DNA of 64,000 nucleotides from Stutzerimonas stutzeri (GTDB lineage Bacteria; Pseudomonadota; Gammaproteobacteria; Pseudomonadales; Pseudomonadaceae): NCBI RefSeq assembly GCF_000590475.1, contig NZ_CP007441.1, positions 2,114,660 through 2,178,659 on the forward strand, given 5' to 3'. The notes under the pieces are model-generated. The model ran no database searches. It was not told where the DNA came from and worked only from the letters and a program-made list of their open reading frames with translations. Below are positions 62,791 through 64,000 of the stretch, piece by piece (the stretch's first letter is position 1; each line of letters begins with the position of its first letter). The position numbers and the translations under genes were made by a program.

Positions 62791-63654
62791 ATGACCATGG
62801 CCGAGCTCCTCCCTCTAAACGAGGCGATCGATCGCTTCGTCAGCAACGGTGATACCGTCGCTCTTGAAGGCTTCACCCATCTGATTCCCACTGCTGCCGC
62901 GCACGAAATCATCCGTCAGAACAAAAAGGACCTGACCCTGGTCCGGATGACGCCCGACCTCGTCTATGACCTGCTGATCGGCGCCGGATGCGCGACAAAG
63001 CTGGTGTTCTCCTGGGGCGGTAATCCCGGTGTCGGCTCGCTGCATCGTCTGCGCGACGCGGTGGAGAAGCAATGGCCACAGCCATTGGAGATCGAAGAAC
63101 ACAGCCATGCCGACTTGGCCAACGCCTACGTTGCCGGTGCCTCCGGCCTGCCGTTCGCGGTGCTGCGTGCTTACCTCGGATCCGACCTGCCGAAGGTCAA
63201 CCCGATGATCAAGTTCATCGAGTGCCCCTTTACCGGGGAAAAGCTCGCGGCGGTGCCCAGCGTGCGTCCGGATGTCACGGTGATTCACGCACAGAAGGCC
63301 GATCGCAAGGGCAACGTGCTGATTGCAGGGATCCTCGGCGTGCAGAAGGAGGCGGCTCTGGCGGCCAAACGTTGCATCGTCACCGTCGAAGAAATCGTCG
63401 ACGATTTGCAGGCACCGATGAATGCCTGCGTGCTGCCGACCTGGGCCCTGAGCGCCGTTTGCCTGGTGCCGGGCGGCGCACATCCGTCCTATTCGCATGG
63501 TTATTACGAGCGCGACAACCGCTTCTATCAGCTGTGGGATCCGATCGCCCGGGACCGCGACACCTTCACCGCCTGGGTCGACGAATTCATTCGCGGCACC
63601 GAGAACTTTGAAGCATTCCAGGCCAAGCTGGCCGCGCAGCAGGGGGCCAAGTGA
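62791..63654 (+). CDS. pcaI: 3-oxoadipate CoA-transferase subunit A
   Basis: Transfers CoA from succinyl-CoA to 3-oxoadipate with PcaJ. The 287-residue subunit begins MTMAELLPLNEAIDRFVSNGDTVALEGFTHLIPTAAAHEI, then has the FSWGGNPGVGSLHRLRDAVE and KADRKGNVLIAGILGVQKEAALAAKRCIVTVEEIVDDL blocks. This is the long CatI/PcaI type seen in several pseudomonads, distinct from the scoA-like form at 56672. ATG at 62797 is an alternative start. Its stop overlaps the pcaJ start by one base. Preceded by PcaR boxes. Confidence 0.92.
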   Translation: MTMAELLPLNEAIDRFVSNGDTVALEGFTHLIPTAAAHEIIRQNKKDLTLVRMTPDLVYDLLIGAGCATKLVFSWGGNPGVGSLHRLRDAVEKQWPQPLEIEEHSHADLANAYVAGASGLPFAVLRAYLGSDLPKVNPMIKFIECPFTGEKLAAVPSVRPDVTVIHAQKADRKGNVLIAGILGVQKEAALAAKRCIVTVEEIVDDLQAPMNACVLPTWALSAVCLVPGGAHPSYSHGYYERDNRFYQLWDPIARDRDTFTAWVDEFIRGTENFEAFQAKLAAQQGAK

Positions 63655-64000
63655 TGGACTATTCGACCAACGAAATGATGACCGTGGCCGCCTCCCGCCG
63701 CCTGGGCGATGGCAGCGTCTGCTTCGTCGGCATCGGCCTGCCGTCCAAGGCGGCCAACCTGGCGCGCCTGACCCATGCACCGGATGTGGTGCTGATTTAC
63801 GAATCCGGACCCATTGGCGCCAAACCGTCAGTGCTGCCTTTATCCATTGGCGATGGCGAGCTCGCCGAAACCGCCGACACGGTAGTGCCGACTGGCGAGA
63901 TCTTCCGCTACTGGCTGCAGGGCGGTCGCATCGACGTGGGTTTCCTCGGTGCTGCGCAAGTCGATAAGTACGGCAACATCAACACCACGGTGATCGGCGA
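63654..64000 (+). CDS. pcaJ: 3-oxoadipate CoA-transferase subunit B (3' end outside window)
   Basis: Beta subunit of the same transferase, cut off by the window edge after about 115 codons. It starts MDYSTNEMMTVAASRRLGDG; SVCFVGIGLPSKAANLARL and the catalytic-type Glu50 in LIYESGPIGAKP follow, and QGGRIDVGFLGAAQVDKYGN is the conserved later part. It begins at the last base of the pcaI stop (TGATG), implying coupled translation. No defect in the visible part. Confidence 0.92.
   Translation, partial: MDYSTNEMMTVAASRRLGDGSVCFVGIGLPSKAANLARLTHAPDVVLIYESGPIGAKPSVLPLSIGDGELAETADTVVPTGEIFRYWLQGGRIDVGFLGAAQVDKYGNINTTVIG

Noticed and set aside
1..64000. CRISPR arrays, tRNA or rRNA genes, prophage or anti-phage systems
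   Set aside because: No regularly spaced repeats, no tRNA-like cloverleaf with a CCA end, no rRNA sequence, and no integrase, capsid, nuclease-methylase or similar gene was recognised.

Overview
The window reads as a chromosomal segment of a high-GC gammaproteobacterium of the Pseudomonas/Stutzerimonas type. The reasons are gene content and control sites: an hmgR-hmgA-fahA homogentisate cluster with a 17-bp operator, a pcaR-pcaIJ locus whose pcaI upstream region carries a near-canonical PcaR box, an mvaA/mvaB pair that keeps the catalytic residue numbering of the Pseudomonas mevalonii enzymes, and abundant LysR, MerR, MocR and chemoreceptor genes. The genus is inferred; no rRNA or tRNA gene is present to confirm it.

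Layout. 1-2.7 kb: SDR oxidoreductase (cut by the window edge), a DHA2-type efflux pump and a glyoxalase-fold protein. 3-7.2 kb: an AT-richer chemoreceptor, a beta-CASP metallo-beta-lactamase-fold nuclease and an orphan small protein. 7.5-10.8 kb (minus): D-cysteine desulfhydrase with a cystine ABC transporter. 11-16.7 kb: a mevalonate-degradation operon (mvaA, mvaB, TctB-like, TctA-like) divergent from a MocR regulator. 17.3-22.7 kb: a TRAP transporter flanked by two RraA-fold aldolase-type genes, with a divergent LysR. 22.9-27.3 kb: an aldehyde dehydrogenase, a MerR regulator, a secreted protein and an old-yellow-enzyme homologue, linked by three look-alike MerR-type promoters with 19-bp spacers. 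27.8-34.4 kb: siderophore-interacting protein/MarR pair, four hydrolase-type genes and two AraC regulators that overlap tail to tail. 34.9-41.2 kb: azoreductase, GNAT, MocR, AhpD-like, GST, VOC and small hypothetical genes. 41.4-45.6 kb: a decayed quinone-oxidoreductase pseudogene and the homogentisate cluster. 45.6-50.4 kb (minus): a tight four-gene operon MBOAT - FkbH-like - acyl carrier protein - SGNH-like protein, which I regard as the most unusual system here. 51-52.8 kb: a Cache-type chemoreceptor. 53-58.4 kb: short-chain fatty acid/acetoacetate use (atoE, atoB, scoB, scoA) with a divergent LysR. 58.5-61.6 kb: a LysR pseudogene and a tandem-PAS hybrid histidine kinase. 61.8-64 kb: pcaR, pcaI and the start of pcaJ.

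How it fits together. Several catabolic arms end in the same few metabolites. Mevalonate (MvaA, MvaB) gives acetyl-CoA plus acetoacetate; homogentisate (HmgA, FahA) gives fumarate plus acetoacetate; ScoAB activates acetoacetate and AtoB thiolyses it; PcaIJ performs the matching CoA transfer for 3-oxoadipate. The TRAP and TctAB-like transporters and AtoE are the likely uptake routes. The MBOAT/FkbH/ACP/SGNH operon stands apart: it looks like a machine that builds an acyl-ACP in the cytoplasm and moves the acyl group onto something outside the membrane. No CRISPR array, complete insertion sequence, prophage or RNA gene was recognised.
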